Source: Phoronis australis
Taxonomy: Eukaryota; Phoronida; Phoronidae
Assembly (NCBI GenBank): GCA_002633005.1
Contig: NMRA01000210.1
Span: 161,628-225,627 of the forward strand
Reading direction: 5' to 3'
Length of the DNA: 64,000 nt
Both the position numbers and the translations under genes were made by a program. Of the stretch, positions 55,511-64,000 are shown piece by piece; position 1 is the stretch's first letter; each line of letters starts with the position of its first letter. Under the pieces are notes generated by a model. The model saw only the letters and a list, made by a program, of their open reading frames with translations, was not told where the DNA came from and did not search any database.

Positions 55511-57762
55511 GAAAGCGCTCTAACTGTTTTGAAAGTCAACTCCGTGAAGTAAATAACGCTAGGTGAACGTTTAATTAGAACAGTGGGCCCTTTAAAAGAT
55601 AGGCACTTCAGTAAGTACAGTCGTGTTTTCAATCAAGTTTGCGTTAAAAGGATACTGAACCCTGTTTTCGTGATTTCAACCAGTCCTCGTTCTGTCACCT
55701 AGTAATGCATCATTGGCGTCAATCTTGAAAGATAAAAGGTGGAATCCACTAAAAAGTCATACCCCCTATCTCACAAATTGGACATTATGGTCCTTGAAGG
55801 GTGGCATCTTCCCACTAGTTGCCGTGGTAATTCACTAAAAGCTAAGGTCAAGCTTGCCCGCTTAGCAGACTTTGGAATAAAAGGAGTTTTCAATTTTTTC
55901 TCCAAACTTTTGAGAGTCGTCTTCAGGGTCACACAGCATTATTTTGTTTCAGAGAGACGGAGGTACGCAAAAAAAAACAATCACGCTCGGGATCACGGCG
56001 CCACCTACTGTATCGTGTGCGCTATTCTAGTTCAGGGAGTCGAAATCCGTTACTTCAATCCGCCGACGTATATTTTACATGCGTGAGGTTAAAATCGGTC
56101 CTTTGTGCAATAAGCACCCACTCCAGACTATTCAAAAATTTCGATTTTAACCGCTAATGCTCGGCTTACCGCCCACCCCCCTGTTTTTTAAATTTCCAAT
56201 TCAAGCGCCCTGGACGGTAACCCGGACGAGTACGATAAATACACATGTACATGGATAACGTATCGGTGGTAGAGAGTTGGTTAAAAGATAAAAAATCAAA
56301 TATGCAGCAGTGCTAACAGTGAACGAAACTTATGCGAGGTGACGCAAAAAATCGACGCTGTCTAAACAAAGAAATATTAAGACACGGCACGAACACAGTT
56401 AATTAAAATTCGGAATGATGCCATCCCCCAATAATCTATGACACGTACGCCACTGAGAGGGCCAGAAATTGATGTCGTGGGGTATGACGGAACGACACAT
56501 CGGACGGATAATTGAAAAACGATCCAAATGGCACAAGAAAGGGGTCTGATGAGGACGAGTCCACAAACTCACATATTAAACTAGCGAAATCTAATTTACG
56601 TTAGGCACATGTCCCGTAACGGATAAGACAGTGCTCAGCGAAGCTAAGTTTTCTGACTGAAGCAGTCACTTACCATGAAGTTACAGGGGAAATACCAGTA
56701 CCGGTACTACAAAATAGCATCTGGAAAGATGGGCATAGAAAAAGCACCAAAGATATGTCTCAGACAGCTCACGCCCCCGGAGGAGATGGCGAATGAAAAA
56801 AGTGGGTGGAATTGAGGCTTGTGTAGTGTCCTGAACCAAAGGCCCTCATCCAAATACCTCAACCTAATACTGGTGGCCAATCAAAGATAGTATTATTTGT
56901 ATATTCAAAATAATGTTCCTGTCTATGATTAACATTTGTTCAAAACAGTTATATGTAGTATCATCGGCTGTTTACAAGACCACAACCGTCCCAAAATACA
57001 CTCTAAAAACAATAGACACACAGAAGATGAAATCCTCCAAATTAAAAGGATACCAAACCAGGTTTTGGACAGATATAAAAACGATTTTCACACCCAGTTC
57101 TCTGATTATTAATGCTCTGTAACCACCGAAAACATTCAAAATTTTAGAGCAAAATTTGAAAAAGCCTTTCAATAACTGCTAAACCGGCAAACGTGACCTA
57201 TGCTTCAGGCAGCTACACCCAAACTGTTGTGAAAGATCACCTACTAAGAATCCCAATATCTTGTCTTGCTATTATCACTCAAGTAGAATGCCAATGATGT
57301 GTTAGCAGGTGACTGAACGAGGATTGATTAAAATCTCCAAAACAGGGATTAGTATCCTTCTAACTCCAATTTGGGTAACCACTCAAGCCCACTTTTGTTT
57401 AAGGTAAGAGGTCTAGATTTTCAGACAGTCAAACAAGAGAAAGAAGGCAATTTCATCAAGTTCTTCAAACTGAGCAGTACAATAACTCCCTAGGGTCATA
57501 ATACAGGCACCATTCTTGCTGATGACAAGGAAGCTTTTTTCAGAACATAACTCAGGAACATATTTCCATATAAGTTATCAATACCAGAGGAGGGAATGGT
57601 CGCGAAAGTCAATTTCTTACACACCTTAGACATTTAATAGAAATGTGTTCTTATAAAAAGACTATAAACTCTGGTTTCTGGATAGCAGCCATATAACTCA
57701 AAACTAAGTTATATCTTATTTCGAGACTACAACCGCAGATATCGGCCAACATCAGATCCTTG
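55511..57762. other. Unassigned sequence; 3' flank of the - strand membrane-protein gene
   Basis: No recognised gene on either strand. The right part (about 57150-57762) may be the 3' UTR of the - strand gene ending at 57763. The frame at 55739-56086 includes VKLARLADFG but no supporting context. Confidence 0.4.
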
Positions 57763-58178
57763 TCACATTGGCGTTGTCTTGACATAAGGAAGATGAACGT
57801 GCATATGAATGTGTGTACCATCACCACTTTGTCTAGACGCCTCGTCATAGCTAGGAGGCGAGTACATCGCAGGCCTAACTGCTGGTTTTGGGTGCAGTGA
57901 GACAGACAGATTGCTGTGTTCATGCGAGTCACCAACATCTGACACAAGTGAAGTACCATGCTCTCTATCACCACTAACTGATTGTTGAGTGGCGCCATCT
58001 GATGGAGAAGCATGGTCTTCCACAGCCCTATTTTCGTAAACACATTCTACGGACTCATTCCTCTTTTGCTTCTTTTTCCATATTACCACAAGGAATACGA
58101 GGACAGCAATGATGACAATGGCAACTAAGGAGATAACAAGTGCTTGCCACTGAAACCACACGGGTAACCCCTCGTCAC
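57763..58178 (-). CDS. Terminal exon of a single-pass membrane protein with PPxY tail
   Basis: Preceded on the - strand by acceptor TCCTTTGCAG; the exon opens GDEGLPVWFQWQ in phase 1, followed by a 21-residue membrane helix (ALVISLVAIVIIAVLVFLVVI), a basic stop-transfer WKKKQKR, and a cytoplasmic tail of about 100 residues. The tail has YENR (a YxN SH2-type motif), PPSYDEA (PPxY, a WW-domain ligand) and a His-rich HIHMHVH end. Orientation is type I: extracellular part upstream, tail at the C-terminus. The extracellular domain lies in exons not identified here, so the family is unknown. The frame is intact. Confidence 0.65.
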
Positions 58179-59195
58179 CTGCAAAGGAGTGATATACAAA
58201 CCATGTTAATACTTTTAACAATTACAACAAAAATAATCAAAATATTAACATTAGGAAGACAATACCAGAAAGTGAAAACTATTTTCTCTCATTTCAATGC
58301 ATTTTCAAATGCGATTCAAAACATGCAGTTCAAGTTGTCAGCAATCCGATTTGGAGCCTGACTGAAGCATTGAACATAACATGCTTTAATCCAATAAAGA
58401 CACCTCTCCCTAGGCATTTACAGAACGCGAGCTAATCTCTACCATTGGATGCCACTAATGAGTAAAAACTATGATTCTCTGACTACGCATTAATGCCAAT
58501 CATTCATTTAAAAGACATATCTAGTTTGAAAGTTGAAAGCCCTGCTGATGCTCGTACAAAAGAGATGGAAATGGTCTTGGCCATCAAAGACAAACTCAAT
58601 CTTATTCTCATGTTTCAGTTTGCCAGTACTTGCATATGTACACCATGTTTTAAAAATGTATAAAACAGTTATACAACATCAACATCATGATCAAAGATAA
58701 ACAATTAATTAAACGTCAGCTTGTAATTTATGATTGCTGATTTCTGGATTAAGAATAACTTGACTTAAAACACACTATTGTTATCCCCAGATTTGGTGCC
58801 AGTTTCAACAACAGAGTTTAGCTGTGAGTAGACTTTTCTTAGCAAGGAGCTCATCAAATGACACGAAAAGCTGTTGTCCAGTGCGATTACAGAATTACGG
58901 TCAAATTGATCTTAACATTTTAATTTTATGCAAAACTACAGAATGAAAGTGGCAATCACGAGTAAACGATCGAGCCTTAGGTACAACCAGTAGAGCAACT
59001 TTTGGTACAAGAGGACCCTGAATTATACATTAATTGTAGTGAGAGGTAAGTAAACCACCATGTCTAAATTTATTTCATAGTTATTCAAATTTAAGAAGCA
59101 GTGACAAGCTACGGACACAAAAAGATAAAGAAAGTTAGATGTGAAGAGTTGGTGCTTGACAACTGTTGTTCCTATTGCCACATCTATTTTCTTAC

Positions 59196-59246
59196 CTCCC
59201 TTATCACTGTTGGTCATAGGCACTGGAAACACACGAGTGACCCCAC
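59196..59246 (-). CDS. 51-bp internal exon of the same - strand gene
   Basis: Between acceptor CGTTTTGCAG and donor G|GTAAGA on the - strand. It encodes GVTRVFPVPMTNSDKG in phase 1-1, which joins in frame to the terminal exon at 58178 (...KGG then DEGLPVW). The short length, in a phase symmetric with the terminal exon, suggests a juxtamembrane linker exon. A near-identical copy is at 59752-59802. Confidence 0.5.
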
Positions 59247-59330
59247 CTGCAAAACGAGACGTAAAGACATCAACGACCCCACGGGTACGTGATTATAAGA
59301 ATAAAATGAGGAGAATGAAGATATCATTAA

Positions 59331-59558
59331 TAGGCTGGAAAGCAAAGACAACCTGACTGAAGGTGATCTAACAACTTTAGAAGAAAAAAAGACCAATTTA
59401 CAAGAATTAAGAAGAGACACTTTGAAGGACTATGTTGCCCAATCAAGAGCAAACTGGATTGAAAGTGGAGAACGCCCGACCAAATATTTCTGCAACTTAG
59501 AATCAAGGAATTTTTTTAGTAAATTGATATATGCTATAGAAACAGAAGAAGGAGAAAC
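59331..59558 (+). mobile_element. LINE fragment at contig end
   Basis: Identical by eye to about 61008-61236 of the + strand LINE, starting at TTAATAGGCTGGAAAGC and cut off by the N. In the alternative copy (after 59875) the locus has no LINE. This may be a polymorphic 5'-truncated insertion or a chimeric contig end. Confidence 0.7.
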
Positions 59559-59751
59559 NGGTACAAGAGGACCCTGAATTATACATTAATTGTAGTGAGA
59601 GGTAAGTAAACCACCATGTCTAAATTTAGTTCATAGTTATTCAAATTTAAGAAGCAGTAACAAGCTACCGACACAAAAAGATAAAGAAAGTTAGATGTGA
59701 CGAGTTGGTGCTTAACAAGTGTTGTTCCTATTGCCACATCTATTGTCTTAC

Positions 59752-59802
59752 CTCCCTTATCACTGTTGGTCATAGGCACTGGAAACACACGAGTGACCCC
59801 AC
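59752..59802 (-). CDS. Duplicate of the 51-bp exon
   Basis: The same exon with identical splice-site context, inside a roughly 310-bp duplicate (about 59561-59875 against 59004-59320) that starts right after an N at 59559. More likely the other allele or an unmerged contig end than a true tandem exon, although phase 1-1 would allow both to be spliced in. Confidence 0.4.
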
Positions 59803-59879
59803 CTGCAAAACAAGACGTAAAGACATCAACCACCCTACGGGTATGTGATTATAAGAATAAAATGTGGAGAAATAAGATA

Positions 59880-60569
59880 TCATTCTGAACCCAGGAATCA
59901 CTTAGTCACTTAGCTGAAATTTGCCTCAAATAGTCCAGACATTTATCTTCTATGGACTTCATGATCGATTATGTTCAGACACTTGCTCATGAAATATCAG
60001 GTTTTTGGAAACAAAACACTTCTGAATTTTAGTGAAACTTGACCAGGACAGTAGTGTACCAACATAATTTTTTATACATTTTTTGGCCAGACAATAATAC
60101 AAAGCCAGTCTGAGGATGGGCGCCTCAAACAGACCTGGCTTTAACAAAAGTATGTAATATTACCCAATAAATATATTCGACAATAAAATGTAACTGGAAA
60201 GAGGAGTAGGTGAAGGACTTTCCTGCGCACACACTCACGCGGTGCTGATATGATGTCTTGTGAAATTATATGCTATATAAATACATACATACATATAAAA
60301 ATTATAACAGTAAAACTTTGATTATTTCTAGAATACTAATTAAAAGCATGCATGCAAACCTCTCCATTTATCCACACTTGTGTCCGGGGTATCTGTTAAA
60401 TTGTGTTTAAAGCCTAAACGTTTGTAACTTCAACTTGAAATTGTTAAAAAAAGAGTCACTTTTCTAACACTGTTGTTTGATAAATGACTAAGTAAAGTGC
60501 AAGTGTATAATTTAATGGTATTGCAAATTAATTTGTGATTGGATTAGAGTTTAGAACAAAATCAAACAT
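59880..60569. other. Unassigned sequence with short microsatellite
   Basis: No gene. ATACATACATACATAT at 60282-60297 is a short tetranucleotide repeat next to TATGCTATATAAA, a pattern often seen at SINE/LINE tails. Confidence 0.4.
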
Positions 60570-60760
60570 GTCCCAAATCGTAAACATGCATTGAGGTGCA
60601 ATAATAAAACATGTGGAGTAAAGTCTGTAACTCATTACAATAGGGGCACTTATCAGTTTGGACCACCCCTATTTTGTATAAAGTGATACTTGTAAATATT
60701 CTTCTATGGGTAAAGAGGTACCTGAAGTTCTTTAATTCAGGATTTATGGGAAGGCTAAAG
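60570..60760 (-). pseudogene. LINE C-terminal zinc-ribbon fragment
   Basis: On the - strand: FRYLFTHRRIFTSITLYKIG, then TDKCPYCNELQTLLHMFYYC. The C-x2-C-x7-H-x4-C arrangement with the preceding basic block is the conserved C-terminus of L1/Tx1-type LINEs. A 3' fragment only, opposite in orientation to the LINE starting at about 60945. Confidence 0.65.
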
Positions 60761-60944
60761 GGTAAAAAATAAATTTCTCTGGTTTGTTTTTCATTTTAAT
60801 AATTACTTTAACACAGATAATTGTTGGGTTTCTGTGCAAAAGTATGTATAGTACAATTTTTAAACCAATCTTTACTACAACTATTACAATTAATCAAATG
60901 GAAGTTGTTACAACCAATAGATCTTGTTTCTTGTTCGCCAAGAT

Positions 60945-63210
60945 GCTTCCTCAATAAGAAAGAAGAAAAAACACATCAATTATGAACGTGTTTTAGAAGA
61001 AGCCATTAATAGGCTGGAAAGCAAAGACAACCTGACTGAAGGTGATCTAACAACTTTAGAAGAAAAAAAGACCAATTTACAAGAATTAAGAAGAGACACT
61101 TTGAAGGACTATGTTGCCCAATCAAGAGCAAACTGGATTGAAAGTGGAGAACGCCCGACCAAATATTTCTGCAACTTAGAATCAAGGAATTTTTTTAGTA
61201 AATTGATATATGCTATAGAAACAGAAGAAGGAGAAACTATTATGGATCAAAAGGTAATTTTATGAGAGACGATGAATTTTTATAAGAACTTATATTGTTC
61301 GAGGTCTGAGAGCGAAGAAATGTTGAATAGTGTACTCGGACATTGTCGGTTCCTGGTACTTTCGGAGTTGGAGAGAATCCAACTAGAAAATGAAATTCAT
61401 ATTGATGAATTATTTGAGGTTTTAGAAAATGCAGAAAATGAAAAGTCCAGGCTCTGGTGGCTTTACGATGGAATTTTTGAAGATCTTAAGACATAAAATA
61501 TTTTGTATTGCGGCACATTAAATGTAGTTTTGAAAAGGGACAAATGTCCACAACTCAACGGACTGGGATTATTACATGTATTACAAAACCAGTCAAGCCT
61601 AAACAGTTTCTGAAAAAATGGCGACCAATAACTTTACTGAATAGTGTATACAAACTGGCTTCAGGATGCATTGCAAACAGAATTAAAAAAGTTCGAAATA
61701 AACTGATTTCAAATACCCATACTGAATTTATTAAAGGAAGATTCATGGCTGAGAACACAAGACTAATTTATATTATGAGGTATACAAACACAACATTCCA
61801 GGACTACTTGTGTTGATAGATTTTGAGAAGGCTTTTGATAGTGTTTCCTGGGATTTTATATTCAAGTCCTGAATAATTTCAATTTCAAAGCCAATATCAT
61901 TCGATATATAAGAATTTTTTATAATAAACCAATTGCCCGTGTCATACAAAATGGATTTCTGTCAGACAACTTCATACTAGAACGCGGATGTCGACAAGGT
62001 GATCCTCTCCCCCCTTATATTTTTATACTGTGTGCTGAAATTTTGTCCATATTGATTAAACATGATCCTGACGTGAAAGGTATTAAAATCGGCGACGAAN
62101 NNNNNNNNNNNNNNNNNNNNNNNNNNNNNNNNNNNNNNNNNNNNNNNNNNNNNNNNNNNNNNNNNNNNNNNNNNNNNNNNNNNNNNNNNNNNNNNNNNNN
62201 NNNNNNNNNNNNNNNNNNNNNNNNNNNNNNNNNNNNNNNNNNNNNNNNNNNNNNNNNNNNNNNNNNNNNNNNNNNNNNNNNNNNNNNNNNNNNNNNNNNN
62301 NNNNNNNNNNNNNNNNNNNNNNNNNNNNNNNNNNNNNNNNNNNNNNNNNNNNNNNNNNNNNNNNNNNNNNNNNNNNNNNNNNNNNNNNNNNNNNNNNNNN
62401 NNNNNNNNNNNNNNNNNNNNNNNNNNNNNNNNNNNNNNNNNNNNNNNNNNNNNNNNNNNNNNNNNNNNNNNNNNNNNNNNNNNNNNNNNNNNNNNNNNNN
62501 NNNNNNNNNNNNNNNNNNNNNNNTTCCAAAAACTTAATACTAAAAAAGATAAATGGACCACTTGTACCTTTATCCCTAAAAATATTATTTTGACGAAAAA
62601 GGGGTGTCATGATTCTTACCATATTCTGTGCAAAATGACATAATACCATCGGCTCAAAAGAAAGTATTGGGATTTTTGCTATCAGAGAAGATGTGGAACT
62701 TCTATTACAAACTTCCAAATGAATGTACGAATGACACAAGCTTACTTTTCTTTCAGTTCCGCTTACTGCATAGAATTCTACCTACTAACTGCTTTTTAAA
62801 TAAGATTAGATACGTGGACTCAAATGCTTGTACTCTTTGTAAATGCTTTACCGAAACTCTAGAACATTTATTCTTTGAATGTGAATATGTTAATTCTTTC
62901 TGGTACGGGGTACGTCTCTGGTTAACGACTGCAATGCAAGTAATTTTTTTGAAATAGACAAAACCACCATAATATTTGATCTTAAAAATGAAAACAATAG
63001 AATAGAATTTTAAATTGGTTTCTTTTACAAACTAAAGTTTTCATTTTAAAAATGAAATTTGCTAACGTCGAACCTAATTTAGGATGTCTTAAACATTTTT
63101 TGAATGAGTGTTTTAATGTAGAAGTTAGTGCTTCGTTAAAAACACGGAAATTTAATGATACAAAAAAATGAGAAGATTGGAAATGTGTTTTTGAAAAATG
63201 AGGGGACCCA
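60945..63210 (+). pseudogene. L1/Tx1-like LINE ORF2: reverse transcriptase and C-terminus
   Basis: The pre-RT segment reads ANWIESGERPTKYFCNLE (about 61128-61185) and NFYKNLYCSR; then RT blocks WRPITLLNSVYKLASGCIAN (61620-61675), FIKGRFMAENTRLIY, LIDFEKAFDSVSWDF (first catalytic Asp, about 61820-61865) and RGCRQGDPLSPYIFILCAE (61984-62040). The YADD region falls in the assembly gap. After the gap, RLLHRILPTNCFLNK and CTLCKCFTETLEHLFFEC (62830-62885) form the C-terminal Cys/His ribbon. Several frameshifts (61265, 61500, 61816, 62640, 62957) make it inactive. The apurinic endonuclease is missing, so it is 5'-truncated. Confidence 0.85.
62100..62523. other. Assembly gap (424 N)
   Basis: A run of N inside the LINE reverse transcriptase. 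Translations across it are meaningless. Confidence 0.99.
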
Positions 63211-63399
63211 GAGAGTTGACCAGATGCCAGAACAGAAATTTAAGTAGTACTTTTTAACTTTGAAGTAACAATGAAATGCTTTCTTGTTATTTTTTTGCAC
63301 AGTTCTGTACGGTGTTGTGTTGTGTTGTTTATATTTGTATACGTATCTGTCTTTTGTAATAAATGTATTGATAGTGAAAAAAAGATGCTTCCTCAATGC
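63211..63399. other. LINE 3' flank
   Basis: AT-rich sequence with GTTGTGTTGTGTTG at 63311; no gene seen. Confidence 0.4.
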
Positions 63400-63680
63400 A
63401 CTAAAAACCACATTGTATTGCAATAAAATTCTTGAGATTGTATTTTTGATAAATTTCCAGTCAAGAATTTTGCTTTCATTATCTAGAAAATCTTAAAATA
63501 ACAGTCCCACTTCAAACATTTCCCGACAAAATATTGTTTTATTGCTAGGTAAAATGTTTCGATTATTCCACAAGACCTGTTTGTTAATAAGTATATTCTT
63601 AAAAACTTCTATATTCAAAGGCTCCAAGTTTTTAAGCACTTCAGTATAAAAGGAATTGTTAATTGATATTTTCAAATTTC
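63400..63680 (-). pseudogene. LINE fragment, region between RT and C-terminus
   Basis: The - strand reads NNSFYTEVLKNLEP, then LINKQVLWNNRNILPSNKTI, then MFEVGLLF. The pLW.N..I......F....W..G(I/L) pattern is typical of the connection region of L1/Tx1-like LINE proteins. No RT is attached and the frame stops on both sides. Confidence 0.45.
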
Positions 63681-64000
63681 TTAAATTTATTTATTATTGT
63701 GATATTTAAAATGAGGGTGGCCTCTTCAGTGACAGCACTGCTTTCCAAGAGGGCCCTCAACAAGAAAAACAGTAAGAAATACAATGAAGTAATAAAACAA
63801 CAATGACATATATGTAAAAAGATACAATAAAAACAGGCTGAGAATTAAAACAATAACTAAATGACGAATAATGGTAAAATTTTAACTAAGACAGATGAAA
63901 TAAATTAAGAGATGACACTAGACAGTGAGAGTATTTACGACAATGAAAAAATGACATGATTAAGACAGGCAGGGTATAAAAGGTTACGTAAGTTACAGCC
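63681..64000. other. Unassigned A-rich sequence
   Basis: A-rich on the + strand with no gene. It begins GTGGCCTCTTCAGTGACAGC and is rich in AATAAAAC and ACAATGA words, like a SINE or LINE tail, without a firm match. Confidence 0.35.

Noticed and set aside
56546-56590. Second hammerhead-like string (CTGATGAGGACGAGTCC)
   Set aside because: The conserved GAAA after stem II is replaced by ACAAA, and no third stem or cleavage site is visible; single copy.
59196-59802. Tandem exon duplication in the membrane-protein gene
   Set aside because: The second copy begins right after an N and shares intron sequence on both sides; an allele or unmerged overlap is more likely.
61977-62739. Long frames spanning 62100-62523
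   Set aside because: Their length is made of N; the flanking real sequence on the - strand has no protein match, and the + strand is LINE.
1-64000. tRNA, rRNA or other classical structural RNA genes
   Set aside because: I found no convincing B-box (GGTTCGAANCC) with a paired A-box and no rRNA-like stretch by eye; a covariance-model scan would be needed to exclude them fully.

Overview
The window is about 64 kb of AT-rich, repeat-dense DNA with spliceosomal introns and no operons, rRNA or tRNA. It is a metazoan draft assembly. The transposon mix (Ty3/gypsy, BEL/Pao, L1/Tx1-like and other LINEs, Penelope-like GIY-YIG, Harbinger, hAT and pogo-like elements), frequent TACATGTA words and a GT10 fucosyltransferase suggest a marine invertebrate. 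A non-vertebrate deuterostome (hemichordate, cephalochordate or echinoderm) is plausible, but I cannot fix the species.

Host genes are sparse. The clear one is a two-exon alpha-1,3-fucosyltransferase on the + strand (exon 1 27465-27582, exon 2 30690-31708). Its exons join in matching phase to give a 378-residue type II Golgi enzyme. A second host gene on the - strand is seen only as its last exon, a single-pass membrane segment with a PPxY-bearing tail (57763-58178), and one upstream 51-bp exon (59196-59246, duplicated at 59752-59802). A third possible terminal exon lies at 54491-54683.

Layout. 1-3957: unassigned sequence with a microsatellite and a hAT-like fragment. 3958-5608 and 10205-11837: two copies of a 1.64-kb repeat carrying a 36-bp minisatellite and a fold-back element with hammerhead-like cores. 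6055-6942: fold-back elements. 7055-8245: a three-monomer repeat with a CTCF-like motif about every 147 bp. 14815-19283: a 4.5-kb inverted-repeat element with internal palindromic satellite. 19802-21187: a second TIR element. 22000-23890: retroelement remnants on the - strand. 24660-27030: a ~430-bp repeat carrying DR1-type nuclear-receptor sites, just upstream of the fucosyltransferase. 28631-30341: pogo-like element in its intron. 32850-35101: Penelope and LINE RNase H remnants. 36082-41017: decayed gypsy element. 41974-43912: hAT element. 44540-45180: gypsy RT fragment. 45279-47831: intron-bearing Harbinger transposase with a hAT MITE inside an exon. 48497-54508: pogo-like copy with a locus-level duplication. 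55011-55510: MITE and BEL integrase fragments. 60570-63680: LINEs in both orientations around a 424-bp gap.

Six of the eight single-N positions sit at the edge of a duplicated sequence, so much of the local duplication is probably unmerged contig overlap or alleles rather than biology.
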